A program made the position numbers and the translations under genes. From Paenibacillus solanacearum (GTDB lineage Bacteria > Bacillota > Bacilli > Paenibacillales > NBRC-103111): 64,000 nucleotides of DNA. Shown here in pieces: positions 18,356-27,105 of this stretch. The notes under the pieces were generated by a model. That model searched no databases. It had not been told where the DNA came from and was given only the letters and a program-made list of their open reading frames with translations. The stretch covers positions 181,398 through 245,397 of the forward strand of contig NZ_CAJVAS010000002.1 of the NCBI RefSeq assembly GCF_910593845.1, read 5' to 3'. How positions within the stretch are numbered: the first letter of the stretch is position 1; each line of letters opens with the position of its first letter.

Positions 18356-20061
18356 TGTGCTACTGCTCCTTCCTCATCACGCGTCGCCGCCGCGTTCACC
18401 GATTCAATCCGGTACCGGTAGCCCTGCTCGATCAAAAACAGCTGGCGGTTGAGCGCAAACTCCTGCTCTTTCGTCCCCTCGCTCACAATCGAATAAAAAA
18501 ACGCCTGATTCGCTCCCGCTTTCGGACGCAAAATACGGCCGAGCCTCTGCGCTTCCTCTTGTCTGGAGCCAAAGCTGCCCGATACTTGCACCGCCACCGC
18601 CGCATCCGGCAAATCGACGGCAAAATTGGCTACCTTCGATACGATCAGCACGCGAATCTCTCCGCTGCGGAATGCGCTATACAGCGTTTCCCGCTTTTCA
18701 TGCGCCATCTCTCCGCTGATCATTGGCGCGCCGGTCCGTTCGGCGATGTGGTGCAGCTGATCCAAATATTGACCGATAATGAGCACCGGCTCCGTCGCAT
18801 GCTGCTGCAGCAGCCGCTCGACAGCGTCCAATTTCAACGGATTGACGCTCGCCAGCTTCATCTTTTGCCGGGCGTCCGAAGCTTCATAAGCTTCGCGCTC
18901 GCCTTCCGTCATCGGTATCCTGACCTCTACGCATTCAACGCCGGCAATCCAGCCTTTGGTCTCCAGATCCTTCCATGGCATCTCGTAGCGTTTCGGTCCG
19001 ACCAAAGAAAAGACGTCATCCTCCCGCCCGTCCTCTCGGATTAATGTCGCGGTCAAGCCGAGCCGCCGGGTCGCCTGTATGTCGGCCGTCATGCGAAATA
19101 CCGGGGCCGGCAGTAAATGTACTTCGTCGTAAACAATCAATCCCCAGTCCCGTTTGTTGAACAAATCCATATGGACAAACGGATCGTCCTTCGACTTCCG
19201 GTATGTCAGTATTTGATATGTCGCGATTGTGATCGGGCGAACTTCTTTTTGCGTTCCGGTGTATTCGCCGACCATCTCTTCTGAAACGTCCGTCTTTTCC
19301 AATATTTCACGCTTCCACTGCCTTACCGATGTGCCGTTCGACGTTAAGATCAGCGTCGCGCAGCCGAGCCGTTCCATCGCGGCGATGCCGATCACCGTTT
19401 TGCCCGCGCCGCACGGCAGGACGAGGACGCCGCTTCCTCCCCGCATGCTCCCTTCCTTATAAAACGACTCCACCGCCTTGTGCTGGTAATCGCGAAGAGC
19501 GAACGTCCCTTCCTCGCTGCAATCCGTTCTCAGCCGAATAGGGAGCGCCTCGCCTTGGCTGTATCCGGCCAAATCCTCCACCGGATAACCGAGCTTGATC
19601 AGCTCCTGCTTGAGCATACCGCGATACAGCGGCGAAAAGCGCAGCGTCTGCGTATCCACCTGGCACAGCCCGTACGAGCGCAGCGATTTATAGGACACCA
19701 TTTCCTTAATGATGTCGACATCTTCAGAAATAAGCAGCAGGTCTTCCCCGAGCTTCTCGATGCGCACCAGGCCATACCGTTCGACAAACCGGCGAATATC
19801 CTGCTTGACGGCGGCTGGAACGCCGAACTTGGACCATCGTTCCAGAAATTCGACGACTTCCTCCGACGTCAAACCCGCGGCGGCCGCATTCCACAGCGAC
19901 AGCGACGACATCCGGTATGTATGAACATTGTCCGGCGATTTGACCAGATCGGCGAAGCGTATCAATCCCGCCCGCACTTCATCAAAATCCGGATGGCGCG
20001 TCTCCAGCAAAATGCAAAAATCGTTCTGAACGACAAGCGGCCGTTCTTTATGAAATGGCAT
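18352..20061 (-). CDS. XPB/Ssl2-like superfamily 2 DNA helicase
   Basis: 569 residues. Motifs: PCGAGKT (Walker A, about residue 218), YDEVHLL (DEVH box), GLTATL, and QRLGRILRPK (motif VI). LIREDGREDD contains the RED motif typical of XPB, and a thumb-like segment follows. The first 190 residues form a damage-recognition-like domain starting MPFHKERPLVVQND. Bacterial and archaeal XPB homologues unwind DNA 3'-5' and in archaea pair with the nuclease Bax1; no Bax1 is seen here. The start follows GGAGGGA. It is divergent from the thermonuclease-like gene. Confidence 0.9.
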   Translation of the reverse strand: MPFHKERPLVVQNDFCILLETRHPDFDEVRAGLIRFADLVKSPDNVHTYRMSSLSLWNAAAAGLTSEEVVEFLERWSKFGVPAAVKQDIRRFVERYGLVRIEKLGEDLLLISEDVDIIKEMVSYKSLRSYGLCQVDTQTLRFSPLYRGMLKQELIKLGYPVEDLAGYSQGEALPIRLRTDCSEEGTFALRDYQHKAVESFYKEGSMRGGSGVLVLPCGAGKTVIGIAAMERLGCATLILTSNGTSVRQWKREILEKTDVSEEMVGEYTGTQKEVRPITIATYQILTYRKSKDDPFVHMDLFNKRDWGLIVYDEVHLLPAPVFRMTADIQATRRLGLTATLIREDGREDDVFSLVGPKRYEMPWKDLETKGWIAGVECVEVRIPMTEGEREAYEASDARQKMKLASVNPLKLDAVERLLQQHATEPVLIIGQYLDQLHHIAERTGAPMISGEMAHEKRETLYSAFRSGEIRVLIVSKVANFAVDLPDAAVAVQVSGSFGSRQEEAQRLGRILRPKAGANQAFFYSIVSEGTKEQEFALNRQLFLIEQGYRYRIESVNAAATRDEEGAVAQ

Positions 20062-20198
20062 GCCGGTCCCTCCAAACTTTAACAGATAGCTTTAGTATGA
20101 GGGGAACACGCCGGATTTAAACATCGGTTTGTAAGCGGCATTTGCAAGCGATGGCGGCAAGCCCTACAATATATTGCGGGAGCGGGAGGAATGGAAAT

Positions 20199-20756
20199 AT
20201 GAAGGAATGGAAAATGAACATTTGGCACAAGCTGATCGCCGTTATGATCCTGACGCTGCTGGCAACAGCTTGCGGGGGAGGCGCGAAGCAAGGCGCAGCG
20301 GGCGATTTCGTCCAGCAAATTTACAAGCAATACCCTGCGCTGAAAGACCGGAAAGCTACAACGACGGAAGTCAAGCGCGTTGTAGACGGCGACACGTTCG
20401 AGACAAAAACGGGGGACAAAGTTCGGTTGATCGGCGTCAACACACCGGAGACGGTGAAACCCGGCTCGCCTGTCGAAAAATACGGAAAAGAAGCAAGCCA
20501 ATTTACCAAATCAAAGCTGACGGGGAAAACCGTGTACATGTTCGCCGATGCCGGGGATAAAGACAAATACGGACGTTTGCTGCGCTATGTCTTCATTGAA
20601 GGCGATCCCGTCATGTTCAACGAGATGCTTATCCGCGACGGCTATGCGAATACGATGTCGATTGCGCCTAACGTCATGTTCCAGGATATGTTCCGAAAGC
20701 TGGAGCGCCAGGCGCGGGAAAGCAAAAAAGGCCTGTGGGCCGATGGAAAAAAATAA
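20199..20756 (+). CDS. Thermonuclease-like secreted lipoprotein (SNase family)
   Basis: 185 residues. An N-terminal hydrophobic segment ends in LLATACGGG, a plausible lipobox with Cys at about 26, so the protein is likely anchored outside the membrane. The SNase fold follows: VVDGDTFE, VRLIGVNTPETVKPG and KYGRLLRYVF, keeping the active-site arginines and glutamate of staphylococcal nuclease. Asn replaces Asp in GVNTPE, as I recall for B. subtilis YncB. ATG 20199 has GGGAGG 9 bases upstream; ATG 20214 is possible. Confidence 0.9.
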   Translation: MKEWKMNIWHKLIAVMILTLLATACGGGAKQGAAGDFVQQIYKQYPALKDRKATTTEVKRVVDGDTFETKTGDKVRLIGVNTPETVKPGSPVEKYGKEASQFTKSKLTGKTVYMFADAGDKDKYGRLLRYVFIEGDPVMFNEMLIRDGYANTMSIAPNVMFQDMFRKLERQARESKKGLWADGKK

Positions 20757-20783
20757 AGAGAGGGGTCCATGACCTCTCTCTTT
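20755..20783. terminator. Terminator between convergent thermonuclease and oxidoreductase genes
   Basis: A 13-bp stem with one G-U pair and a 3-base loop. The stronger T tail is on the minus strand (TTTATTTTTTT). It overlaps the thermonuclease stop codon. Confidence 0.8.
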
Positions 20784-20795
20784 AGGCTGCCCGCA

Positions 20796-21962
20796 TTAGT
20801 GCGTGCCGCTGACGTCCATATGTTTCAATTCGCTGGTTACTTTTTTGAAGCTGGAGAACTTGATGCGCTCCTGGAGCTTCTCGTAATACAAATCTTCGTT
20901 AATCGGCAGATCGACCCAATTGTCGGTCCAAGTGGACAAATGCATCGCATTGGACAGCGTCAAGCCTTTGATGCCTTCTTCGCCCGGCGCGAGCAGCTTG
21001 GTCCCCTTAAGGATATGATCGACGAAGTTTTGCGTAATCCCCTTATGCTGCGTACCGTCAGACCCTTTAACCGGAATTTCGCATTTCCAGCACTCCGGCG
21101 ATCCAAAACCGCCTTTGAACTTGGCGTTGAACTCCGGCTCCGGCACAACCAGCCGCCAGAACGTCATTTTCCCGTCCTCGATGACGATTTTGCCGCGGTC
21201 GCCCGTGACTTCATAGCGGTTCGTTCCCGGCGCTTCCCCTGTCGTCGTCACGAACAGGCCCGTTGCGCCGTTCTCGTATTCGACATAGGCGGTCACGTCG
21301 TCTTCTACTTCAATGTTGCGGTATTTGCCGAAATGGCAGAACGCACGGACGCGCATCGGCATCATATCGACCGTCCACTGCCACAGGTCGAGCTGATGCG
21401 GATCTTGGTTGATCAGCACACCGCCGCCTTCACCGGCCCACGTTGCGCGCCAGCCGCCCGAATCGTAATAGCTTTGAGAGCGATACCAGTTCGTAATAAT
21501 CCAGTTCGTGCGGCGCACTTCGCCAAGTTCTCCGGATGTGATCAAATCGCGCAGCTTCTGATACAGCGGGTTCGTGCGCTGGTTGTACATAATGCCGAAC
21601 GCTTTATCCGACTTCGCGGCAGCTTCGTTCATCTCGCGTACTTGCTTGGTGTATACGCCAGCCGGTTTCTCTACCAGCACATGGTATCCGTGCTTGAACG
21701 CGGCGACGGCGACTGTCGGATGATCGTAATGCGGCGTGCAAATCAATACAGCATCGAACGCTTTGGATGCAAAGAAGGCGTCCAGGTTGTCAAACAGTTG
21801 ATAGCGGTCGCCGTAATGGCAACGAGCCCAATCCAGCTTCGAAGGATCCGTGTCCACCATCGCAGTCAGTTCGCCGCCCTTGATCTCATTCTTGGCAAAA
21901 TAGCCCTCGTGACCCTTGCCCATGTTCCCGATTCCGACGATGCCGAAACGTACTTTATCCAT
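20796..21962 (-). CDS. Gfo/Idh/MocA family oxidoreductase
   Basis: 388 residues. The N-terminal Rossmann fold has GIVGIGNMGKGHEGYF for NAD(P) binding and the family's EKPAG motif near residue 95. The C-terminal domain contains WAGEGGGVLINQDPHQLDLW, typical of sugar or inositol dehydrogenases. It probably oxidises a sugar or cyclitol, but the substrate cannot be read from sequence. It stands alone with a terminator. A cre-like palindrome lies 37-50 bases upstream of the start. Confidence 0.9.
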   Translation of the reverse strand: MDKVRFGIVGIGNMGKGHEGYFAKNEIKGGELTAMVDTDPSKLDWARCHYGDRYQLFDNLDAFFASKAFDAVLICTPHYDHPTVAVAAFKHGYHVLVEKPAGVYTKQVREMNEAAAKSDKAFGIMYNQRTNPLYQKLRDLITSGELGEVRRTNWIITNWYRSQSYYDSGGWRATWAGEGGGVLINQDPHQLDLWQWTVDMMPMRVRAFCHFGKYRNIEVEDDVTAYVEYENGATGLFVTTTGEAPGTNRYEVTGDRGKIVIEDGKMTFWRLVVPEPEFNAKFKGGFGSPECWKCEIPVKGSDGTQHKGITQNFVDHILKGTKLLAPGEEGIKGLTLSNAMHLSTWTDNWVDLPINEDLYYEKLQERIKFSSFKKVTSELKHMDVSGTH

Positions 21963-21998
21963 CGTTTCCCCTGCCTCTCACAGCTATATAATTGTTAA

Positions 21999-22012
21999 TG
22001 TAAGCATTTACG
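21999..22012 (-). promoter_or_regulatory. cre-like palindrome upstream of the oxidoreductase
   Basis: TGTAAGCATTTACG resembles a CcpA cre site but has A for the central G, and G instead of A or T at the end. It could be a weak cre or another repressor site. Confidence 0.3.
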
Positions 22013-22095
22013 CGACAATCTTATTATACTATGCACACGTGAACAAGACAACATAAAAAAAGCTTTAGATTAAAGAAGATTCGATGAGGATATAT

Positions 22096-22130
22096 AAAAA
22101 ACGTCCAGCCGCGTGAGCGGATGAACGTTT
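22096..22130 (-). terminator. Terminator-like hairpin after the CBS protein gene
   Basis: AAACGT/ACGTTT and CCGC/GCGG stems separated by a 4x4 internal loop, followed by a T run on the minus strand. The pairing is imperfect. Confidence 0.5.
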
Positions 22131-22141
22131 GGCATTGCGGA

Positions 22142-22573
22142 TTAGACCGGCTGCTTGTCCTTCTCGGAAATTTGGCTGAGCGCTTCGCCCGCCTCATCCT
22201 CGAATTTATCGCGCACCGCAAGGTCGCCGATCGAAACGATACCCACGAGCTCGCTGTTCTCAACGACCGGCAAACGGCGAATTTGCTCCTTGGCCATCAC
22301 TTTCGCCGCTTCGTCCACTGTCGTATCGGGAGGCACCGAAACGACGCGATCGCTCATGACTTCCTTGATCGCGGTCGACCCTTCTTTTTTCTCGGCAAAT
22401 CCCCGGATCACGAGGTCGCGGTCGGTAATGACGCCGATCAGTTTCTTGCCTTCCACGACCGGGATAAATCCGGTGTCCTCCTGCTTCATCTTCACTGCGA
22501 CTTCATATACGTTGTCTTTCAATGTAACCGTAGAAACGTCTGTCGTCATAATTTCACGCAATGTTCTGGCCAA
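22142..22573 (-). CDS. CBS-domain pair protein
   Basis: 143 residues made of two CBS motifs: MTTDVSTVTLKDNVYEVAVKM with GVITDRDLVIRG, and MSDRVVSVPPDTTVDEAAKVM with GIVSIGDLAVRD. Such stand-alone pairs bind adenosine nucleotides and act as sensors; the partner here is unknown. The start is a TTG at 22573 because GGGAGG lies 9 bases upstream and no ATG precedes the first CBS strand. B. subtilis YhcV/YlbB-type proteins are similar in size. Confidence 0.87.
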   Translation of the reverse strand: MARTLREIMTTDVSTVTLKDNVYEVAVKMKQEDTGFIPVVEGKKLIGVITDRDLVIRGFAEKKEGSTAIKEVMSDRVVSVPPDTTVDEAAKVMAKEQIRRLPVVENSELVGIVSIGDLAVRDKFEDEAGEALSQISEKDKQPV

Positions 22574-22691
22574 AGGATAATCCCTCCCGTCAAAAGTTAC
22601 AGCCCGCTGCCAAAGTCACGCGCGGCCACGGCCTGCTTCAGGAATAGCTTCTCCTTTTCCGATCGCCCCCATGCGCGGATTCGGCTAGCAC

Positions 22692-23879
22692 TTATCGGGA
22701 GTAGGCATGCTCCGCCAAATAATCCTCGATCATTGCGATAAACAGCTTTGCCGCGTGAAGCATCGCAATTTCATCGATATCGAATCGCGGATGATGATGC
22801 GGGTGCACAATGCCGCGCTCTTTGCGACCCGCGCCTACGAACATAAAACATCCCGGAACGCGCTCCAGATAATAAGCGTAATCTTCTCCGGCCATAATGA
22901 GCGGCGAAGTCCGCACGCCCGCTTCTCCTAGCGCGAGCGACGCAGCCTTTCGGAACCGTTCTTCTTCCGACGCGTGATTGATGACAGGGGGATACCCCAG
23001 ATTGTATTTCACAAGGCATTCTGCGCCGTTCATCCGGCACGTATGCTCCACGATTTCCTCCAGATGGCGCTTCACCTGCAGCCGCAGCTCCGGATCGAAC
23101 GTTCTCACCGTTCCTTTCAACGTAGCCGTTTCCGCGATGACATTAAAGCTCGTTCCGCTGTGAAAGGATCCTACCGTTACGACGCATGGCTGCGTCGGGT
23201 CGGAGAAGCGGCTGACGATGCCCTGAAAGTTCACGACAAGCTGGGATGCGACATACACACTGTCGACTGTCTGATGGGGCAGCCCACCGTGACCGCCCTT
23301 CCCTTTTACTTCAATTATAAACTCATCCGCCGCGGCCATGATCGCTCCGGGCTTGCAATAAGCGGCTCCTGCTTCGAACGGCGACCATAAATGAACGCCG
23401 TAGATCACGTCCACGCCTTCCAGCGCACCGTCCCGGATCATCTCAAGCGCTCCGCCGGGCGTCGTTTCTTCCGCCGGCTGGAACAGGAAGACGACGTTCC
23501 CCGCCAGCCGGTCTTTATTGTCCTGGATCAGCTTCGCTACCCCAAGCAGCGTTGCTGTGTGCGCGTCATGCCCACAGGCGTGCATTACACCGGGCACCTG
23601 GGAAGCATACTCGCAGTTTTTTTCGTCCTGAATCGGCAGCGCGTCCATATCAGCCCGCAGCGCTACGGTCGGTCCTTGAACCGCCCCTTCGATTTTGGCG
23701 ACGACGCCATGCCCTCCGACTCCCGTGCGAACCGCAATTCCCCACTCCCGCAGCAGGCTCGCTACAAACGCAGCTGTTTGCGATTCCTGAAACGACAGCT
23801 CGGGATTCATATGCAAGTATCTACGCCACTTTACCATCTCCGGATATACCGCTTCCGCGGCATCATTCCATCTGCTCAT
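22692..23879 (-). CDS. M20D-family amidohydrolase (N-acyl-amino acid / hippurate hydrolase type)
   Basis: 395 residues of a zinc-dependent peptidase/amidohydrolase. Metal-site motifs: ALRADMDALPI, HACGHDAHTATLLG, FQPAEETTPGG and HHHPRFDID. A dimerisation insert lies in the middle. Likely substrates are N-acyl amino acids or amino acid conjugates, from family knowledge only. ATG 23879 has GGAGGGG upstream. It is monocistronic, flanked by gaps of about 120 and 290 bases. Confidence 0.9.
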   Translation of the reverse strand: MSRWNDAAEAVYPEMVKWRRYLHMNPELSFQESQTAAFVASLLREWGIAVRTGVGGHGVVAKIEGAVQGPTVALRADMDALPIQDEKNCEYASQVPGVMHACGHDAHTATLLGVAKLIQDNKDRLAGNVVFLFQPAEETTPGGALEMIRDGALEGVDVIYGVHLWSPFEAGAAYCKPGAIMAAADEFIIEVKGKGGHGGLPHQTVDSVYVASQLVVNFQGIVSRFSDPTQPCVVTVGSFHSGTSFNVIAETATLKGTVRTFDPELRLQVKRHLEEIVEHTCRMNGAECLVKYNLGYPPVINHASEEERFRKAASLALGEAGVRTSPLIMAGEDYAYYLERVPGCFMFVGAGRKERGIVHPHHHPRFDIDEIAMLHAAKLFIAMIEDYLAEHAYSR

Positions 23880-24078
23880 GCCCGTCCCCTCCGCTTCCGT
23901 CGCTACTATCGCATAATACCGAATACGATCCGTGCTTCAAATTTTATTGTATTTTATTCATTTTATCAAAAGCGGGCGCATGATTCATCTTTCGTTTTCA
24001 CAAGAATTTCAAACTTTGGGCGAAACGGTGACAGCTCACGATGCATTAGGCTTGCACAAGTAAGGGAAACATACTATC

Positions 24079-24177
24079 ATGAATAAAGGATTTACCAGTG
24101 AAACCCGTATAAGCTTTTTTTGTCATTTTTCATGTTACCTTCAAGGCGACATACATATCAGGGAGGGCTTGCTGTGA
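24079..24177 (+). CDS. Possible 32-residue leader peptide upstream of the YugN-like gene
   Basis: ATG 24079 with AAGGGA 11 bases upstream opens a frame of 32 codons rich in Phe, Cys and His (SFFCHFSC). Its TGA overlaps the GTG start of the next gene as GTGA. This geometry suits translational coupling, but the frame may be chance. Confidence 0.25.
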   Translation: MNKGFTSETRISFFCHFSCYLQGDIHIREGLL

Positions 24178-24521
24178 TTATTGAAAACAGTGGTGTTAAA
24201 GGAATGAAAAGCGATCTCGCCCATCTGGACGAAACGATGGAACAACTCGGCTTCGTGCGGTGGCAATGGGAGTACTACCGGGCTACATACGACCTGAAAA
24301 TCGAAGATAAAGCGAACCGCGAAGAATATTTCCTGCGGGTGAACACGCGCGTGGAAACCGGTAAGCTGGAATCCCCTTACGCCATTCTAAACATCGAGGA
24401 CGCTTATATCGGCAGAGCGACATTCCCTCACGGTCTGGACTATGAATCGAAAGTACCGGATGCCATCATGAAGCAAGTAAACGGAAAGCTCGCAGAATTG
24501 AAATCGAAGCTCGCGCAATAA
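24174..24521 (+). CDS. YugN-like family protein
   Basis: 115 residues starting MIIENSGVKGMKSDLAHLDETMEQLGFVRW, with a WQWEYYRATYDLKIED segment similar to B. subtilis YugN. Its function is unknown; the family forms small alpha/beta dimers. The start is GTG 24174, set by GGGAGG 7-8 bases upstream. The frame extends back to an ATG at 24120, but that has no ribosome binding site. It ends 13 bases before ftsW and is probably in the same operon. Confidence 0.8.
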   Translation: MIIENSGVKGMKSDLAHLDETMEQLGFVRWQWEYYRATYDLKIEDKANREEYFLRVNTRVETGKLESPYAILNIEDAYIGRATFPHGLDYESKVPDAIMKQVNGKLAELKSKLAQ

Positions 24522-24534
24522 GCGGAGGCCTTCC

Positions 24535-25674
24535 ATGACGGCCCCGCGACGAGGAACGCCTGATTTTTTGCTGCTGTTTCTGACGTTTTCCTTAGTTTGC
24601 TTCGGTCTCGCTTTTGTGTTTAGCGCCGGCATGGCTTATAAACCGAGCAATCCGTGGTATTTGGCGATTCGTCAATCGATCTCCATCGGCATGGGGACGG
24701 TAGCCATGTTTTTTTGCATGAATGTGGATTACCGCAAGTTTCAAAAATGGGTCGCCCCCTTTTTCGCGGGCGTTGTCGGGCTGCTTTTTCTCGTTCCGCT
24801 TATTGGCAAAGAAATTAATGGCGCCAAGAGCTGGTTTTCCATTGGCGGCTTTTCATTGCAGCCGACGGAATTCGCCAAGCTGGCGGTCATTATTTATTTG
24901 GCAGTCATTATTAGCAAGAAGGGCGAGCGGATTCAGGAGTTCAAGCGCGGTCTCGTTCCTCCGCTGCTTGTCATATGTTTCGTCTGCGGCTTGATTATGC
25001 TGCAGAACGATTTGGGCTCGACGATGATTCTCGTTCTTGTCGCCGTCTTGATGCTCGTGATCGGCGGCGCCAGCCTGAAGCATATGTTCATGCTCGGATC
25101 GGCCTTTGCTTGTCTCGGCGCACTCGCCGTTTCCGTCTACTTGCTGAATGCCGGAACTAGTAACTACAGGGTCGGCCGAATCACCGCCTTCTTGAATCCT
25201 TGGTCCGATCCGGAGCATTCGGGCTTTCAACTGATTCAATCGCTGTATGCGTTCGGCCATGGCGGCTTGACCGGTGCGGGCTTCGGACAAAGCATCCAGA
25301 AGCTGCATTATTTGCCGGAAGCGCACAACGATTTCATCTTCTCCATTATTGGGGAAGAGCTTGGCTTTATCGGCACTTCTATCTTCCTTATGATTTATCT
25401 TGCCTTTCTCTGGAGAGGCATCATTATCGCCCTGCGCTGCCAGGATGTGTTCGGCACCTTGGCGGGGATCGGCATCGTCAGCATGATCGGCATCCAGGCC
25501 TTCATCAATATCGGCGGTGTGACGAACAGCATCCCGATGACCGGCGTCACTTTGCCTTTGATCAGCTACGGCGGGACCTCGATGCTCGTCACCTTGATGG
25601 GACTCGGGATATTGCTCAGCATTTCCCGCGAACAAAACAAGCCGGAAAAAGAAACAACAAAAAAGAGAGCCTGA
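24535..25674 (+). CDS. ftsW: FtsW/SpoVE/RodA family peptidoglycan polymerase
   Basis: 379 residues with about ten membrane segments, a SEDS glycosyltransferase that polymerises lipid II. Family motifs are present: GAKSWFSIGGFSLQPTEFAKL, RITAFLNPWSDPEHSGFQ, LPEAHNDFIFSIIGEELGF and LPLISYGGTSML. They favour FtsW or the sporulation paralogue SpoVE over RodA, but sequence alone does not settle which. A GGAGG site precedes ATG 24535. The basic tail (KPEKETTKKRA) overlaps a terminator hairpin. Confidence 0.88.
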   Translation: MTAPRRGTPDFLLLFLTFSLVCFGLAFVFSAGMAYKPSNPWYLAIRQSISIGMGTVAMFFCMNVDYRKFQKWVAPFFAGVVGLLFLVPLIGKEINGAKSWFSIGGFSLQPTEFAKLAVIIYLAVIISKKGERIQEFKRGLVPPLLVICFVCGLIMLQNDLGSTMILVLVAVLMLVIGGASLKHMFMLGSAFACLGALAVSVYLLNAGTSNYRVGRITAFLNPWSDPEHSGFQLIQSLYAFGHGGLTGAGFGQSIQKLHYLPEAHNDFIFSIIGEELGFIGTSIFLMIYLAFLWRGIIIALRCQDVFGTLAGIGIVSMIGIQAFINIGGVTNSIPMTGVTLPLISYGGTSMLVTLMGLGILLSISREQNKPEKETTKKRA

Positions 25675-25704
25675 GGAACGATTTCGTTCCATTATGGCTC
25701 TCTT
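25663..25704. terminator. Bidirectional terminator between ftsW and the Asp23 gene
   Basis: A 9-bp outer stem (25663-25671 with 25696-25704) plus an inner GGAACG/CGTTCC stem. It is T-rich on the minus side. The ftsW stop codon lies inside the hairpin. Confidence 0.8.
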
Positions 25705-25710
25705 CTTCGG

Positions 25711-26100
25711 TTACTTCACCCGATGCGGATCTTCCACAATCGCAGTTGTCTCTTCCTCTCGGAACGCTACGCCTTCGACTTTCACGTTCACTTCAACCAC
25801 GGTTAATCCCGTCATATTCTCAACCGCATCCCGCACGTTCTCCTGCAGATCGCGGCACACTTCCTGGATTTTCGAACCGTAGTTCACGATAACGCGCAGA
25901 TCGATGGCCGCCTCGACTTGCCCGACCTCTACCGATACGCCTTTCTGCACGTTTTTACCGCTTAAGCGTTTGGCAAGCCCTTCGGAAATACCTCCCGACA
26001 TGGCTGCGATCCCCGGCGTCTCCAGTGCAGCTAATCCTGCGATTGTCGCAACGACGTCATCTGAAATCCGGATAAGACCAGTTTGTACTTCTTCGCTCAT
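25711..26100 (-). CDS. Asp23/Gls24 family envelope stress protein
   Basis: 129 residues: VQTGLIRISDDVVATIAGLAALETPGI, GVSVEVGQVEAAIDLRVIVNYG and GLTVVEVNVKVEGV, all characteristic of the Asp23 (DUF322) fold. Members coat the inner membrane face or act in alkaline or cell-wall stress; YloU and YqhY are B. subtilis relatives. ATG 26100 has GGAG 8 bases upstream; the GTG at 26109 overlaps that site. Confidence 0.88.
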   Translation of the reverse strand: MSEEVQTGLIRISDDVVATIAGLAALETPGIAAMSGGISEGLAKRLSGKNVQKGVSVEVGQVEAAIDLRVIVNYGSKIQEVCRDLQENVRDAVENMTGLTVVEVNVKVEGVAFREEETTAIVEDPHRVK

Positions 26101-26258
26101 GAGGATCACTCCATTTCGGTTGACACCTGATCCCGGTGAAACCGGTAAACAGTTGCAACAGGATTATATTTCTATTGTAATAAGTTCCAGGCCCGAAAGC
26201 AACTGGACTTAAGTACAGGCTCGCCGCAGCGCAGCGGACTTTCCTTCGTCAAAATCGC

Positions 26259-27044
26259 TTAGATCGCCTTGACCGCGCCGCCGTCCACATAAAACACGGA
26301 GCCGGTCATGTAGCTATTGCGGGGAGAGAGCAAAAACGCCGCGGCAGCCGCCAATTCTTCGGGCTCCCCGTAGCGGCCGAGCGGAATGTCCCGGATCATC
26401 TCGTCCTGCACTTGTTCCGTTGTCATGTTCTCCCGAGCGGCCCGCGCCGTATCCAGCTCGACGATCCGGTCGGTCATAATACGTCCGGGACAAATGGTGT
26501 TCAAGAGGATACCGTCGCCCCCCCATTCAGCCGACAGCGTCTTCATCAGCCCGACCACGCCAGTACGCAGCGTGTTCGAAATGACGAGGCCGGGAATCGG
26601 CACTTTCACGGAAGTGGAGGCCACCGTCACAATCCGCCCTCCCCGCTCTTTCATGAGCGGATAAAATCCTCGCGTCAACCGGACGACGCTCATCAGGTTG
26701 AGCTGCACCGCGTTCATCCAAGCGTCCTCATCCAGCGATAGGAAGCTGCCGCTGGGTGGGCCGCCGGAGTTGCACACGAGGGCGTCCACCGTGCCGAACC
26801 GGTCCTTGGCCTGCTGCACAAGCCAGCCGATTTGCTCAGGGCTGCTCAGATCGACAGCCATGCCCGCCGCTTCGATGCCGTACGCCTGCTGGAGCCTCGC
26901 CGCCACCTCGCATACGGACTGCTCGTCCCGGCTGCAAAGCAGCAGGCTCGCGCCTTCCGCCGCGAGCTGCTCAGCGATCGCACGCCCGAGTCCCTTACTG
27001 GAAGCAGTTACGACTGCCGCCTTTCCTTTCAGCTGCAAATCCAT
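26259..27044 (-). CDS. SDR-family oxidoreductase with substituted catalytic residues
   Basis: 261 residues with a Rossmann fold: AAVVTASSKGLGRAIAEQL binds NAD(P), then VCNSGGPPSG, and the C-terminal VFYVDGGAVKAI. The segment aligning with the YxxxK active site reads PGLVISNTLRTGVVGL, so the Tyr position is Ser and the Lys position is Arg. The upstream active-site Ser (VASTS) is kept. Some annotated SDRs share this SNxLR pattern, so this may be a real subfamily rather than a dead enzyme. ATG 27044 has AAAGGGG upstream. Confidence 0.87.
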   Translation of the reverse strand: MDLQLKGKAAVVTASSKGLGRAIAEQLAAEGASLLLCSRDEQSVCEVAARLQQAYGIEAAGMAVDLSSPEQIGWLVQQAKDRFGTVDALVCNSGGPPSGSFLSLDEDAWMNAVQLNLMSVVRLTRGFYPLMKERGGRIVTVASTSVKVPIPGLVISNTLRTGVVGLMKTLSAEWGGDGILLNTICPGRIMTDRIVELDTARAARENMTTEQVQDEMIRDIPLGRYGEPEELAAAAAFLLSPRNSYMTGSVFYVDGGAVKAI

Positions 27045-27105
27045 CGGAAAAAACCCCTTTCCGGCAATTTGCTTCATTATAGCGTTTCCCGCAGATCAAC
27101 GCCAA

